Of a stretch of DNA of 64,000 nt, positions 9,393 to 16,926 are shown in pieces. The translations under genes and the position numbers were made by a program. The notes beneath the pieces were generated by a model. That model saw only the letters and a list, made by a program, of their open reading frames with translations. It was not told where the DNA came from and searched no databases. Numbering within the stretch: the first letter of the stretch is position 1; each line of letters opens with the position of its first letter. The DNA is from Xanthomonas sp. DAR 35659 (GTDB lineage Bacteria; Pseudomonadota; Gammaproteobacteria; Xanthomonadales; Xanthomonadaceae): assembly GCF_041242975.1 (NCBI RefSeq), contig NZ_CP162488.1, positions 1,602,001 to 1,666,000 on the forward strand, written 5' to 3'.

Positions 9393-9820
9393 GACGTGAC
9401 CGCCTCATCCGCCACCAACGCCCAGCCGTCCCGGAAAATGACCTGACCCATGAAGTGGGCGTTTGGATATTCCGTCAGCAGCGACGGCCTATCCGAAAAC
9501 TGCGCGCCGGCCAGGATCAGTTGAACGATCAGCGCCTGAACCTTATTGATTTGGGCTTGCGAGAAGACCTGACATCCGGCAAGCATCGGCATCCCAAGCG
9601 ACTTCTCGCTGCCGTAGCCGAACGAGACCACCTCGATGTTGTAGTCGTTGTCATTTGGCAGGAACGCTCTTTCGATTTCTCCAAAGAACTCGACGCCATC
9701 CACCTCGACCGCGAATGTCTCGTGCCCCAACTCGTCGACGCCCCGGACCAGGCCGGAAAACCGTGCTCGCCCTTCGGGGAACTCCAGCCAGGCGAACGTG
9801 GGGTGGTCATGTAGCTCCAT
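9389..9820 (-). CDS. Probable immunity protein of the X-Tfe toxin
   Basis: 143 residues, no signal peptide, so cytoplasmic. It immediately precedes the effector gene and their ends overlap by four bases, the usual arrangement of a cognate toxin-immunity pair. Visible blocks: FAWLEFPEGRARFSGLVRGVDE, FAVEVDGVEFFGEIERAFL, DYNIEVVSFGYGSE, CQVFSQAQINKVQALI and a C-terminal NAHFMGQVIFRDGW. The same blocks recur in the broken paralogue just upstream (9885-10336), so the family was duplicated here. Being cytoplasmic suggests the toxin acts inside the target cell, unlike X-Tfe murein hydrolases whose inhibitors are lipoproteins (inference from family knowledge). Confidence 0.65.
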   Translation of the reverse strand: MELHDHPTFAWLEFPEGRARFSGLVRGVDELGHETFAVEVDGVEFFGEIERAFLPNDNDYNIEVVSFGYGSEKSLGMPMLAGCQVFSQAQINKVQALIVQLILAGAQFSDRPSLLTEYPNAHFMGQVIFRDGWALVADEAVTS

Positions 9821-9884
9821 GTCTGTCGCTCCCTATCGAATGATCGTGAATTTCGGCTATTCGGCGGATTTTCCAGCATTGGCG

Positions 9885-10336
9885 TCAACGCGTGCAATCG
9901 TGTCGCTCTTGGCGTGTGATGATCCATCCAACCTTGAAGAAAATCTGACCCATGAGGTGGGCGTCCGGGGACTGCCTTAGAGCGACTGGCCTGGTCGGAT
10001 AACGCATGCCGGCAGCAACCAGTCGGGCAAACAGTGCTTGAGTGGTGCGTGTTTCCGCCGCAGTGAAGACGCGGCATGCTCCTGGCATCGCATTCCGATG
10101 TCGCCATCGCGGCCATGGCCGAATGAGCGTACTTCGATGTTGTAGTCCTTGCCCTTGGACAGGAACGCGTTTCCAACTTCGCCAAGGTATTCCTCGCCAT
10201 CCACCTCGGCGGCGAATGTTGCATGGCGCTGCTTCTCCATGATGCCGCGGACGCCACCCGAAAATCTGGCGCGTCCTTCCGGGAATTGCCGCCAGTCGAA
10301 CGTGGAGTGGTTGGATAAGTCCATGTCTGTCTTCAT
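9885..10336 (-). pseudogene. Frameshifted paralogue of the X-Tfe immunity gene
   Basis: The first frame (from 10336) encodes STFDWRQFPEGRARFSGGVRG, FAAEVDGEEYLGEVGNAFLS and DYNIEVRSFGHGRDGDIGM, clearly homologous to the neighbouring intact immunity protein. It then goes off frame. The continuation (CRVFTAAETRTTQALFARL ... DAHLMGQIFFKVGW) lies in another frame ending at 9885. Aligning the two paralogues puts the break near 10095, where one inserted base would give GM-x-MPGACRVF, parallel to GMPMLAGCQVF in the intact copy. So a single-base deletion probably killed it, unless it is a sequencing error. Broken spare immunity genes are expected when an older toxin has been replaced. Confidence 0.7.
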
Positions 10337-10647
10337 CCTGCCGGTGTGCGCGGCGCTGGATCCGGTGAGGCGATTCCCTTGCCTTTGCCCAGGTCCCGTT
10401 TGTACCGCCGTCTAGCTTCCGCCATCACGACAGGGAATTCAAATGAATGCGCGGGAGAGGGAAGCCGGAGGTGATCCGGCCTGGTCCGTTACGTGGCGCG
10501 GTCATTTATGAAGCTGACCCGGGTCCATGGAGCGAGCAGCCGCTGTACTCAGCCAAACAGCGGAGAAATCTTCCTTGACGGTCGAATCATCAGCGGCTGA
10601 GCGACGTGGATGTCAGCATGTGTGCAGCGTCGGCCTGCACACGTCTG
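10337..10647. other. Spacer without a supported gene
   Basis: About 310 bases between the broken immunity paralogue and the Imm53 gene. I see no ribosome site, no strong hairpin and no coding signal. Confidence 0.4.
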
Positions 10648-10959
10648 TCAGGCGGCAAGCCCGGCCCACCGCAGGAAGACGTCGACGATCTCGTCGAGCT
10701 TGAGCGGCCCGCCCGCGGCACTGAACCGATTGTGCTCGACCTTGCAGGAGATCCACTCGTTCCCGCTGGTTTCCGCCTGTTCGAATAGGCCGTAATGGAC
10801 AGGTGTGAAGTGCCGGCCCTCGAGCGAGGTGCCCGTAAGGTTGATCTCCAACTTCCAGCCTGGATTGTCCAGCGTCTCGATTCGCACGCCCCAGGAATGC
10901 TCCCAGTCCCCGTTGCACTGCTGCAGGTACCACTGCTGGAGAAGGGCGATGCTATCCAT
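10648..10959 (-). CDS. Imm53 family immunity protein
   Basis: 103 residues, matching the Imm53 pattern: an N-terminal LLQQWYLQQCNGDWEHSWG block, then IETLDNPGWKLEINL, and a C-terminal half with WISCKVEHNRFSAAGGP and LDEIVDVFLRWA. Imm53 proteins are cytoplasmic antidotes associated with polymorphic toxins. No partner toxin lies next to it, so it appears to be an orphan that protects against toxins of rivals. Its ATG directly abuts a 75-bp tandem duplication (10960-11109), so its upstream sequence, including any ribosome site, has been replaced by repeat sequence; I see no strong Shine-Dalgarno. Confidence 0.75.
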   Translation of the reverse strand: MDSIALLQQWYLQQCNGDWEHSWGVRIETLDNPGWKLEINLTGTSLEGRHFTPVHYGLFEQAETSGNEWISCKVEHNRFSAAGGPLKLDEIVDVFLRWAGLAA

Positions 10960-11109
10960 TGCGGCATGTGGTCCGGGTCAGCGATGCGACGGATGCGTTC
11001 CGCCCACGGGTGCGCTTGGATGTCATTTGGCGTATGCGGCATGTGGTCCGGGTCAGCGATGCGACGGATGCGTTCCGCCCACGGGTGCGCTTGGATGTCA
11101 TTTGGCGTA
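10960..11109. repeat. Perfect 75-bp tandem duplication
   Basis: Two identical 75-bp units (10960-11034 and 11035-11109) lie head to tail. The outer copy contains the last codons and stop of the Imm32 gene; the inner copy ends exactly at the Imm53 start codon. 75 is divisible by three, so any frame reading through is extended by 25 residues without a shift. Identical copies mean a very recent event. Confidence 0.95.
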
Positions 11110-11343
11110 CTCCGGATTGAACACCACGAAGTGCGGAGACGATTCGAACGAGGGGTCCCGGTCGGACAGGTGCTCATGCTCCCATGAGCGACCTCGCGCC
11201 TCCATGTCGTGCGCACAGGACTCGAGAAACCGCGCGATGCGGCGAAGTTCTTCCGGCGTGGCAACCAGAGTGACTTCGGCCAACTCGGCAGGAGCGATGT
11301 CCTCGATCGGGAGTCCTTCTTCGGCGTATCCGTGTAGCTTCAC
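11098..11343 (-). CDS. Imm32 family immunity protein
   Basis: 81-residue acidic protein with the Imm32 pattern as I know it: MKLHGY start, PAELAEVTLVATPEELRRIARFLESCAHDME and a C-terminal PHFVVFNP. These small proteins are cytoplasmic antidotes found with polymorphic toxins. The gene lies 138 bases upstream of Imm53 on the same strand, and the two probably formed an immunity operon before the 75-bp duplication separated them. The stop codon lies in the outer repeat unit. No toxin gene is adjacent, so it is an orphan immunity gene. Confidence 0.7.
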   Translation of the reverse strand: MKLHGYAEEGLPIEDIAPAELAEVTLVATPEELRRIARFLESCAHDMEARGRSWEHEHLSDRDPSFESSPHFVVFNPEYAK

Positions 11344-11563
11344 TGGAACCTCTAGCTAGCATTACTAAAGCGGCGGTTAACAGGACTGTCGCGAGGCGTT
11401 GCGGCTCCGGTTAGGCGATGAACGCCACATTGGCCATTGCGTATAGCCTGCCGTATGAAAGGACCAGCTACCGAAGGCTTGATCAATGGCGTGGGAGTGC
11501 TGCGCCGCTATTTGGGTCCTAACCTTGTCACTGCCCGTTGGTTTTTATGGCGACCGTCATGTG

Positions 11564-12241
11564 TCAGGCCCCATCCGGATAGTACCGGTAGTGGCCCGTG
11601 ATCGGATAAGCGAACAGCACGTCGTCCTCCGACGTGCCGGCACCGATGTTGTGCAGGATCAGGGGTCTATCGGTTCCAGGGGCGACGCGATCGGACACAA
11701 TGCCGATATGCGGCAGGTTCCTGGGCAGGGTCCATGTCACGAGATCGCCTGGCCTGTAGTCGCCTGGCGACGCGGTGACGTGGAGGGATGCCCCCGCTCT
11801 GGTGAAGAAGGTGCGGAGGTTGGGAACGCGGCGATGGTCGATGTTCTTGTCGGTGCGCGTCAGGCCCCACATCTTCGGATAGGCGTTGAACGCGCGGCTC
11901 ATGTCGTCGTGCACCAGGACCTGCAGGTCGAGTCCAATCGCTCGATACGCGCGCACGACGACGTCGGAGCAGACACCACGATCGTTCGGGACATCGCCGC
12001 CCGGGAATCCGATGGTGAAGTAGCTGGGATCGTAGCGCTCGCCAAGGCGAGTCCGTTCGCGGGCGGCGTCCACCACGGCTTTGGCTTTGGCTGGTATTGG
12101 ACGCTCGTGGGCGGATGGCGCCCGTGGCGCCTCGACTGGAGGCTTTGCAGGGGGCTGCTGCTCGCCTGGCTTGCAGGACACCAGCATCAACAATGCCGCC
12201 GTGGCGCATGCTGCCAAAGATAGCGAAAGTGCGGGTTTCAT
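11564..12241 (-). CDS. DUF1287 family lipoprotein, NlpC/P60-like
   Basis: 225 residues with a lipoprotein signal (lipobox LVSC, Cys23) followed by a Pro/Ala-rich spacer. The DUF1287 domain spans about residues 55-225: YDPSYFTIGFPGGDVPNDRGVCSDVVVRAYRAIG, NIDHRRVPNLRTFF, YRPGDLVTW and the LPHIGIVSD block. The Cys in GVCSD and the His in LPHIGIV are in the right order for the Cys-His centre of an NlpC/P60-like amidase, so it may act on peptidoglycan peptides or amides in the periplasm. The family is uncharacterised and the substrate unknown. It stands alone, divergent from the rebB-type cluster. Confidence 0.75.
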   Translation of the reverse strand: MKPALSLSLAACATAALLMLVSCKPGEQQPPAKPPVEAPRAPSAHERPIPAKAKAVVDAARERTRLGERYDPSYFTIGFPGGDVPNDRGVCSDVVVRAYRAIGLDLQVLVHDDMSRAFNAYPKMWGLTRTDKNIDHRRVPNLRTFFTRAGASLHVTASPGDYRPGDLVTWTLPRNLPHIGIVSDRVAPGTDRPLILHNIGAGTSEDDVLFAYPITGHYRYYPDGA

Positions 12242-12604
12242 GTAGTGATCTTCCTTGGGCGAAGCGCCTCTGGCGGGGCACTGGAATCAAGCCAATCCTC
12301 GAAGCGAGCGGCTTGCATGAAATGTTAGATCGGGCCTGGGGCGCATGAACAGGCCTAGTTCTCGCCTCAGCTGCCTCCGGCGTGGAGTCTGTGCCTCCTG
12401 GATCAGGTGGCGTGGAGCGCGCCAGGACATGGGTTAAGGGTAGGGGCGGCATCGACGCAGCCGATCAACACAATTCGTGATCCAAAGTCGATGGCGCAGT
12501 CGTTCGACGCGGTATGCTCAACTTCACACGCGTGGCTCGTCCGCGTCGCGGCGCATGCGGTCGAGGCGACGCACATCATCCTGCCAAGCCCATGCGAGGA
12601 GAAC

Positions 12605-13057
12605 ATGATGCTGCCGAATGCAAGCGACGAAACCGCGGGGCAAGCCACCGTACAGGCAACCGAGGCCGCCGAGCGGAGCGACCGTCGCGACGATCGCGTC
12701 ACAGAGATCGTCGCGTTACCGACGGCGGCCGGCGCTGCATCCGAGTCCGCGCCCGCCGCGACCCACGCTGAAGCAACCGTACCGATCGGGGAGGGCGTTG
12801 CGATACGCATCAGCCATGCGTCGGGCCTGGCTGTGCTGTCGGCGGACACTTACTTCGGCGAGGACAGCAAGACCGCCTTGGCGGCGCAAGCCGCCTTGCT
12901 CAAGCAGATGGTGGCGACGGCCGACGATGCCCCGCAACTTCAAGGAATCGACCTGCCGGCCGATGCCATCGTTGCCGTGTCGGCGGTTGCACCGGGTAAG
13001 GGGGACGGGCAGGACGGCAACAGCGACTACGCACCGACGCATTCCGATGCCAGGTAG
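12605..13057 (+). CDS. Hypothetical protein, first gene of the rebB-type cluster
   Basis: About 150 residues, start at ATG 12605 or 12608 behind an AGGAG site (12596-12600). The N-terminal 70 residues are Ala/Glu-rich and low in complexity. A more ordered block follows: VAIRISHASGLAVLSADTYFGED, then a helical AALAAQAALLKQMVATAD. No known family. Two further genes follow on the same strand (13139, 13687), the last encoding a RebB-like R-body subunit. Because reb loci usually carry small accessory genes beside the structural ones, this could be one of them; that is inference from position only. Confidence 0.5.
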   Translation: MMLPNASDETAGQATVQATEAAERSDRRDDRVTEIVALPTAAGAASESAPAATHAEATVPIGEGVAIRISHASGLAVLSADTYFGEDSKTALAAQAALLKQMVATADDAPQLQGIDLPADAIVAVSAVAPGKGDGQDGNSDYAPTHSDAR

Positions 13058-13138
13058 CCGCTAAGCGCACGCTGCATAGGCGGCCGCGCGTCGCCGCATG
13101 ACGGCATCCACCACATCAACGATCGCAGGGAGCAGCGC

Positions 13139-13639
13139 ATGACCGAAACCCCGGATACGAAGACGCAGGCCTTGTACGACTTCACCCGCCAATGGTTGGG
13201 CCGCGACTTGTCCGATGCCGAGCGCGCACAATTGCGCGCATTCGCAGTGGCGACTCAGAGCGCATCGCAGGGGACAAGCGAGGCGCTCCGTCCGGCTGCG
13301 TCGTCACACGCTGCCGAGATCGAGCGCGCGCGGCAGCGGATCGATGCGGCGGGGCGCAGCGTCGATACCGCCATGCGCGAGGGCGACCAGGCAGTGCATG
13401 ATGCGATCGCGTTAGCAGCGGCGCAGGACATGGGCTTGCCGAAGGGACACGCGGGTCTGGATCTAGATGGAAGGCCGTCGGTGGACCCCCGCGCCGACCT
13501 GCTGGCCGAAACGATCAGGCGCGAGGTGCAGGCGCAGTTCGATCGTCATTTCGCCGTGCTTGCGCAGCAAATGCAGGAAATGGTCGACGCAGCGCGTGCG
13601 CAGAACGTGATCGCGTCGCCGCCATCATCGGCCGACTGA
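13139..13639 (+). CDS. Hypothetical helical protein, second gene of the rebB-type cluster
   Basis: 166 residues, start ATG 13139 preceded by a purine-rich stretch (AGGGAGC). The sequence is Ala/Arg/Asp-rich and looks almost wholly helical: ALYDFTRQWLGRDLSDAERAQLRAF, then EIERARQRIDAAGRSVDTAMREGDQAV and a C-terminal ETIRREVQAQFDRHFAVLAQQMQEMVDAAR, which could form a coiled coil. No signal peptide, no membrane segment and no family I recognise. It sits between the first cluster gene (81 bases upstream) and the RebB-like gene (47 bases downstream), which suggests co-transcription. Confidence 0.5.
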   Translation: MTETPDTKTQALYDFTRQWLGRDLSDAERAQLRAFAVATQSASQGTSEALRPAASSHAAEIERARQRIDAAGRSVDTAMREGDQAVHDAIALAAAQDMGLPKGHAGLDLDGRPSVDPRADLLAETIRREVQAQFDRHFAVLAQQMQEMVDAARAQNVIASPPSSAD

Positions 13640-13686
13640 GCCGCCGCCCCCTTTGCGACACCATGCACGTCATCCACGAGCGAGGC

Positions 13687-13878
13687 ATGGCGCTTCCCAC
13701 AAGCGTCGACGCGCAGATCACCGATGCGGTCACCCAATTCAAGATGAAGGTCTTCAGCGAAGCGCCGGTACAGGCGGTGACGTCGCTCCACGAGAGCTTG
13801 GCGCATTGGGTCAGCCCGGTTGTCGAGCATGCTGTCCCCACGCCGCCATCTCCGTGTTACGTGATCGAGGAGGACTAG
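13687..13878 (+). CDS. RebB-family R-body protein
   Basis: 63 residues from ATG 13687 (an in-frame start at 13663 is possible, but 13687 gives the family-like N-terminus and has GAGCGAGG upstream). The sequence follows the RebB ('killing trait') pattern: MALPTSVDAQITDAVTQ, then KVFSEAPVQAVTSLHESLAHWV. It is shorter than typical RebB at the C-terminus. RebB-type proteins polymerise into R-bodies, insoluble coiled ribbons that extend on a pH change and were first known from Paramecium endosymbionts; some plant-associated bacteria use them against host cells. A single reb-type gene without clear RebA/RebD partners may not build a full R-body. Family call from motif memory, without a search. Confidence 0.6.
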   Translation: MALPTSVDAQITDAVTQFKMKVFSEAPVQAVTSLHESLAHWVSPVVEHAVPTPPSPCYVIEED

Positions 13879-13950
13879 CGGTTGAGCTACCGAAGGCTGG
13901 GCTGACAGAGAAGCAAAGGGCGTTCCGACGCCCGCGCTCCTTGCGGTCGT

Positions 13951-14418
13951 CTATTTTCGGAGTGCCAGGACCACAAAGATGATGCTTAACGCGACGGACA
14001 TGTTGATGTGCTGGTTGATTACTTCCAGAACTTCGGTGTGGCCAATGGATTGCCGATCCAGAACGGAACTCGCATATCGCTTGATCTGAAGAATGACAGC
14101 AAGATCGATGGCGTACAGCGCTGGAACCATCCAGAAGTACCGGGCCAATCGCGGGTCATGCCACAACAGCAGCAAGCCGGCCGCCATGATCAGGTAGGCG
14201 GTGCAGCAAACGAAGAACTGCCTGGCCTTTCCTAGCCGGTCCCATGCCTCCTGCAGCGAGTGGAGTTTTGCGATCTTGGCCCGATCTCCTGCGGCTCGAG
14301 AGATGAAGGCAGGCGAATCCACTCTGATGAAGCAGCCGACAAGAAAGACGGCGCCCATGAAGGCACAGAGAAGTGCTAAAGCTAGAATCACGAGCGTGTT
14401 TCCCCTGGAACATTCCAT
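13951..14418 (-). CDS. Integral membrane protein, unknown function
   Basis: About 155 residues from the internal Met (MECSRGN), which directly precedes the first membrane helix; the longer frame to 14508 would add 30 residues with no hydrophobic character. Four hydrophobic segments are visible: near the N-terminus (LVILALALLCAFMGAVFLV), two in the middle (FFVCCTAYLIMAAGLLLLW and YFWMVPALYAIDLAVIL) and one at the C-terminus (MSVALSIIFVVLAL). No domain recognised. It faces the RebB-like gene convergently. Accessory location and small size would fit an inner-membrane immunity protein, but this is a guess. Confidence 0.5.
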   Translation of the reverse strand: MECSRGNTLVILALALLCAFMGAVFLVGCFIRVDSPAFISRAAGDRAKIAKLHSLQEAWDRLGKARQFFVCCTAYLIMAAGLLLLWHDPRLARYFWMVPALYAIDLAVILQIKRYASSVLDRQSIGHTEVLEVINQHINMSVALSIIFVVLALRK

Positions 14419-14693
14419 TTGCCTAAGCGTTGGTCGCTGGCACGTTCGCTTAGGCGAAGATTGGTGTGGTCGCGCGGAAAGTATCGCAAGATCTGCGTCG
14501 GTGGGCATCGTCCAGCGCCTGCAAAGGCGTTTGGGGGGGGCGCCACGGAGCGCGGGTGCGTCTATCCTGGCGTTGCGCTAGGAGGTGGGCATGGAGGGAG
14601 TACCCATCGGTAGCAGGGAGGCCTTAGTCAGTACAGCCGGCTTCCCGCTAGGAGCGGGCAAACATCGAAGAAGCGGTTAAGTAATGAGCGGTA

Positions 14694-15017
14694 TCAGCCC
14701 TGTCTCTGCGCATTGACCGCTCTGCTCAGCATGATGTCGGACATGAGAGAGGGCCTGCGTCGATGTGACTGCTGCAATGCGGGGACATAGTCCAGGGAGA
14801 GTGCTTCGACGCCGTGCACGATGGACCAGAGTACGCCTGCGCCATCGTCTTCCGGAAAGCGCTCGAAGATGCCGAACACCACAGGCAGCACTTCCGGCGG
14901 CAAGTCGCTTGATGCCCATACTTCCTCGAGAAGCAGATCCAGTGGGCGCCAATCGCCATCGCGAGACGAGAAGTTTTCGATCTGCTGCAGGGTTTCAGAA
15001 AGGGAGCGCATGGTCAT
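14694..15017 (-). CDS. Small acidic protein, possible immunity protein
   Basis: 107 residues, acidic and without signal peptide. The pattern RSLSETLQQIENFSSRDGDWRPLDLLLEEVW, then LPVVFGIFERFPEDDGAGVLWSIVHGVEAL, is compact and helical and reminds me of small toxin-immunity proteins found singly in proteobacterial genomes, but I cannot name the family. Start may be ATG 15017 or 15011. It lies 52 bases upstream of nothing on its strand except the HxlR gene end, so it may be transcribed from its own promoter or by read-through from the HxlR gene (51-base gap). Confidence 0.5.
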   Translation of the reverse strand: MTMRSLSETLQQIENFSSRDGDWRPLDLLLEEVWASSDLPPEVLPVVFGIFERFPEDDGAGVLWSIVHGVEALSLDYVPALQQSHRRRPSLMSDIMLSRAVNAQRQG

Positions 15018-15068
15018 ACTCGGAAAGTCGGTCTGGCCGCTTTCTGGAGGCTCGTGTGCGACGTCAAG

Positions 15069-15452
15069 TCACGTCGCCATCGCTTCGCCACGCGCGCATG
15101 TCGGGGCCGCGGACGCGCGCGGCATCTCGCTGCTGCGATACGACTCGCCCCATTCGCGCAGGCTGATCAGGACTGGCGCGAGGGATTCGCCCAGCGGCGT
15201 CAGCGCGTATTCGACCTTGGGCGGCACCTGCGGATAGACGTGCCGGACGATGACCCCGTCCTCCTCGAGCTCGCGCAATTGCAACGTCAACATGCGCTGC
15301 GTGGCGTTGGGGATCAGGCGCGTCAGCTCCATGAAGCGCTTCTTCCCAGGGAGCAGGTGGAACAGGATGACGGGCTTCCAGACCCCGCCGATCACCGACA
15401 GCGTGACTTCGACGGCGCAGCCGCTCTTGCCATCCGAACGTTTCAGACGCAT
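15069..15452 (-). CDS. HxlR-family transcriptional regulator
   Basis: 127 residues, a full-length HxlR winged helix protein. Family features: a Cys near the N-terminus (KSGCAVEVTLSVIGG), WKPVILFHLLPGKKRFMEL, the recognition region LIPNATQRMLTLQLRELEEDGVI and RHVYPQVPPKVEYALTPLG. HxlR/QorR-type proteins sense electrophiles or oxidants through the N-terminal Cys and repress an adjacent reductase. Here it is divergent from a zinc-type alcohol dehydrogenase-like oxidoreductase (15590), with GTACCT repeats in the shared promoter region, so it most likely controls itself and that gene. Confidence 0.88.
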   Translation of the reverse strand: MRLKRSDGKSGCAVEVTLSVIGGVWKPVILFHLLPGKKRFMELTRLIPNATQRMLTLQLRELEEDGVIVRHVYPQVPPKVEYALTPLGESLAPVLISLREWGESYRSSEMPRASAAPTCARGEAMAT

Positions 15453-15454
15453 GG

Positions 15455-15495
15455 TTGTACCTACAAAATTGATAGTACCTGCGGAAATTGTACGT
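15455..15495. promoter_or_regulatory. Candidate HxlR operator with GTACCT repeats
   Basis: In the 137-base divergent promoter region, GTACCTAC (15457) and GTACCTGC (15475) are spaced 18 bases apart, with a further GTAC at 15490. The array begins right next to the HxlR start codon. QorR/HxlR proteins often bind GTAC-containing sites, so this is a plausible autoregulatory operator; pattern evidence only. Confidence 0.45.
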
Positions 15496-15589
15496 TCTTG
15501 CGATGCAGGAAGTGCGTGCTGACAATGCCTGCAACGCGGCCTCGCCGCAACTTCCGTCCCGCCTCCATTTCCGCTAAGGATGTCTGCTC

Positions 15590-16597
15590 ATGAAAGCCAT
15601 CACCCTGCGCCAGCCCGCTGGTCTAGAGAACCTCCGCCTCGTCGATCTGCCCGACCCAGGCCAATCGGGCGCCGGCGAAATCCGCGTGCGCGTGCATGCA
15701 AGCTCGCTCAACTTCCACGACCTGGGCGTGGTGACCGGACGGATGCCCAGCGCCGACGGCCGCATCCCGATGTCCGACGGCGCCGGCGTGGTGGAGGCGG
15801 TGGGCGAAGGCGTGGACGAGTTCGCCGTGGGGGACGCGGTCGTCTCGACGTTCTTCCCGACCTGGCTGGATGGCGGACCGACCATCGCCGACTTCGCGAC
15901 CGTGCCCGGCGATGGTGTCGACGGCTATGCGCGCGAATACGTCGTTCGCCCCGCGCATTGGTTCACGCACGCACCGCGCGGCTACAGCCACGCCGAAGCG
16001 GCGACGCTGACGACCGCTGGGCTCACCGCGTGGCGGGCGCTGGTGGTGGACGCGCGCCTGAAGGCCGGCGACACCGTGCTGGTGCTCGGTACGGGCGGCG
16101 TCTCGATCTTCGCGTTGCAGTTCGCCAAGCACATGGGCGCCACCGTGATCGCAACGTCATCTTCCGACGAGAAGCTGGCGCGTGTGCATGCACTGGGCAC
16201 CGATTTCACGATCAACTACCGGCGCGATACCGATTGGGCGGCGAAGGTGCTCGACTATACGAACGGCCGTGGCGTCGACAAGGTGATCGAAGTGGGCGGA
16301 CCCGACACGCTGGGGCAATCCATCCAGGCCTGCCGTATCGGCGGCCATATCGCCTTGATCGGCGTGTTGACCGGGATTGCCGGGCAGGTGCCGACGGTGG
16401 CGCTGATGCAACGCCACCAGACCCTGCAGGGGCTGATCGTCGGCAGCCGGAGCCACCAGCGCGACATGGTCCGCGCCATCGACGCAACCGGCATCAAACC
16501 GGTGGTTGACCAGACATTCGCGCTGGAAGACATCGCCGATGCGTTTGCGCACCAGGCGGCAGGCAAGCATTTCGGCAAGCTGTGCCTGTCGATCTAG
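15590..16597 (+). CDS. Zinc-type alcohol dehydrogenase-like NAD(P)-dependent oxidoreductase
   Basis: 335 residues, medium-chain dehydrogenase/reductase. The N-terminal catalytic GroES-like fold has SSLNFHDLGVVTGRMP and PMSDGAGVVEAVGEGV. The Rossmann part has the nucleotide motif VLGTGGVSIFALQFAKHMGA, then TDFTINYRRDTDW and GVDKVIEVGGPDTLGQS. The catalytic-zinc Cys/His pair of true alcohol dehydrogenases is not evident (NFHD replaces a Cys-containing motif), so it is closer to quinone oxidoreductase-type reductases. Expected role: NADPH-dependent reduction of reactive carbonyls or quinones. The divergent HxlR regulator supports induction by electrophile stress. Confidence 0.85.
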   Translation: MKAITLRQPAGLENLRLVDLPDPGQSGAGEIRVRVHASSLNFHDLGVVTGRMPSADGRIPMSDGAGVVEAVGEGVDEFAVGDAVVSTFFPTWLDGGPTIADFATVPGDGVDGYAREYVVRPAHWFTHAPRGYSHAEAATLTTAGLTAWRALVVDARLKAGDTVLVLGTGGVSIFALQFAKHMGATVIATSSSDEKLARVHALGTDFTINYRRDTDWAAKVLDYTNGRGVDKVIEVGGPDTLGQSIQACRIGGHIALIGVLTGIAGQVPTVALMQRHQTLQGLIVGSRSHQRDMVRAIDATGIKPVVDQTFALEDIADAFAHQAAGKHFGKLCLSI

Positions 16598-16926
16598 GGC
16601 TTAAGCGAACCTGATGGCGTTACTGGGCCCGTGACCGACTGATACTTCCTCTGGCCCGTTGTTCTTCGGATTGCTAGCGTATGGCATTGAGGTGAGCCGC
16701 GGCGGGTATATGTTCCGCCGCTCTGCTGATGCGCTGTGCGAGGGATGGAAGCTGGCAAAGCGCTACGCCCTTTTTGGGGTGTCGTAGCAGAAGCAGCGCA
16801 CAATGGCGAGGTCGTGCACCGTTTTTCGTCTGCCAAGCCGGCGATGGGCGAACACTATGCCCATCGCTTGAACGAGTGCTTTAATGCCAGCGTCGCCATC
16901 GGTTCTACCGTCCTGGAGCAAACGCC
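16598..16926. other. Spacer without a supported gene
   Basis: About 330 bases. An open frame (16736-16930) overlaps the next gene and has no recognisable content. A GGAG at 16916-16919 serves the next gene. I see no terminator for the upstream oxidoreductase. Confidence 0.4.
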
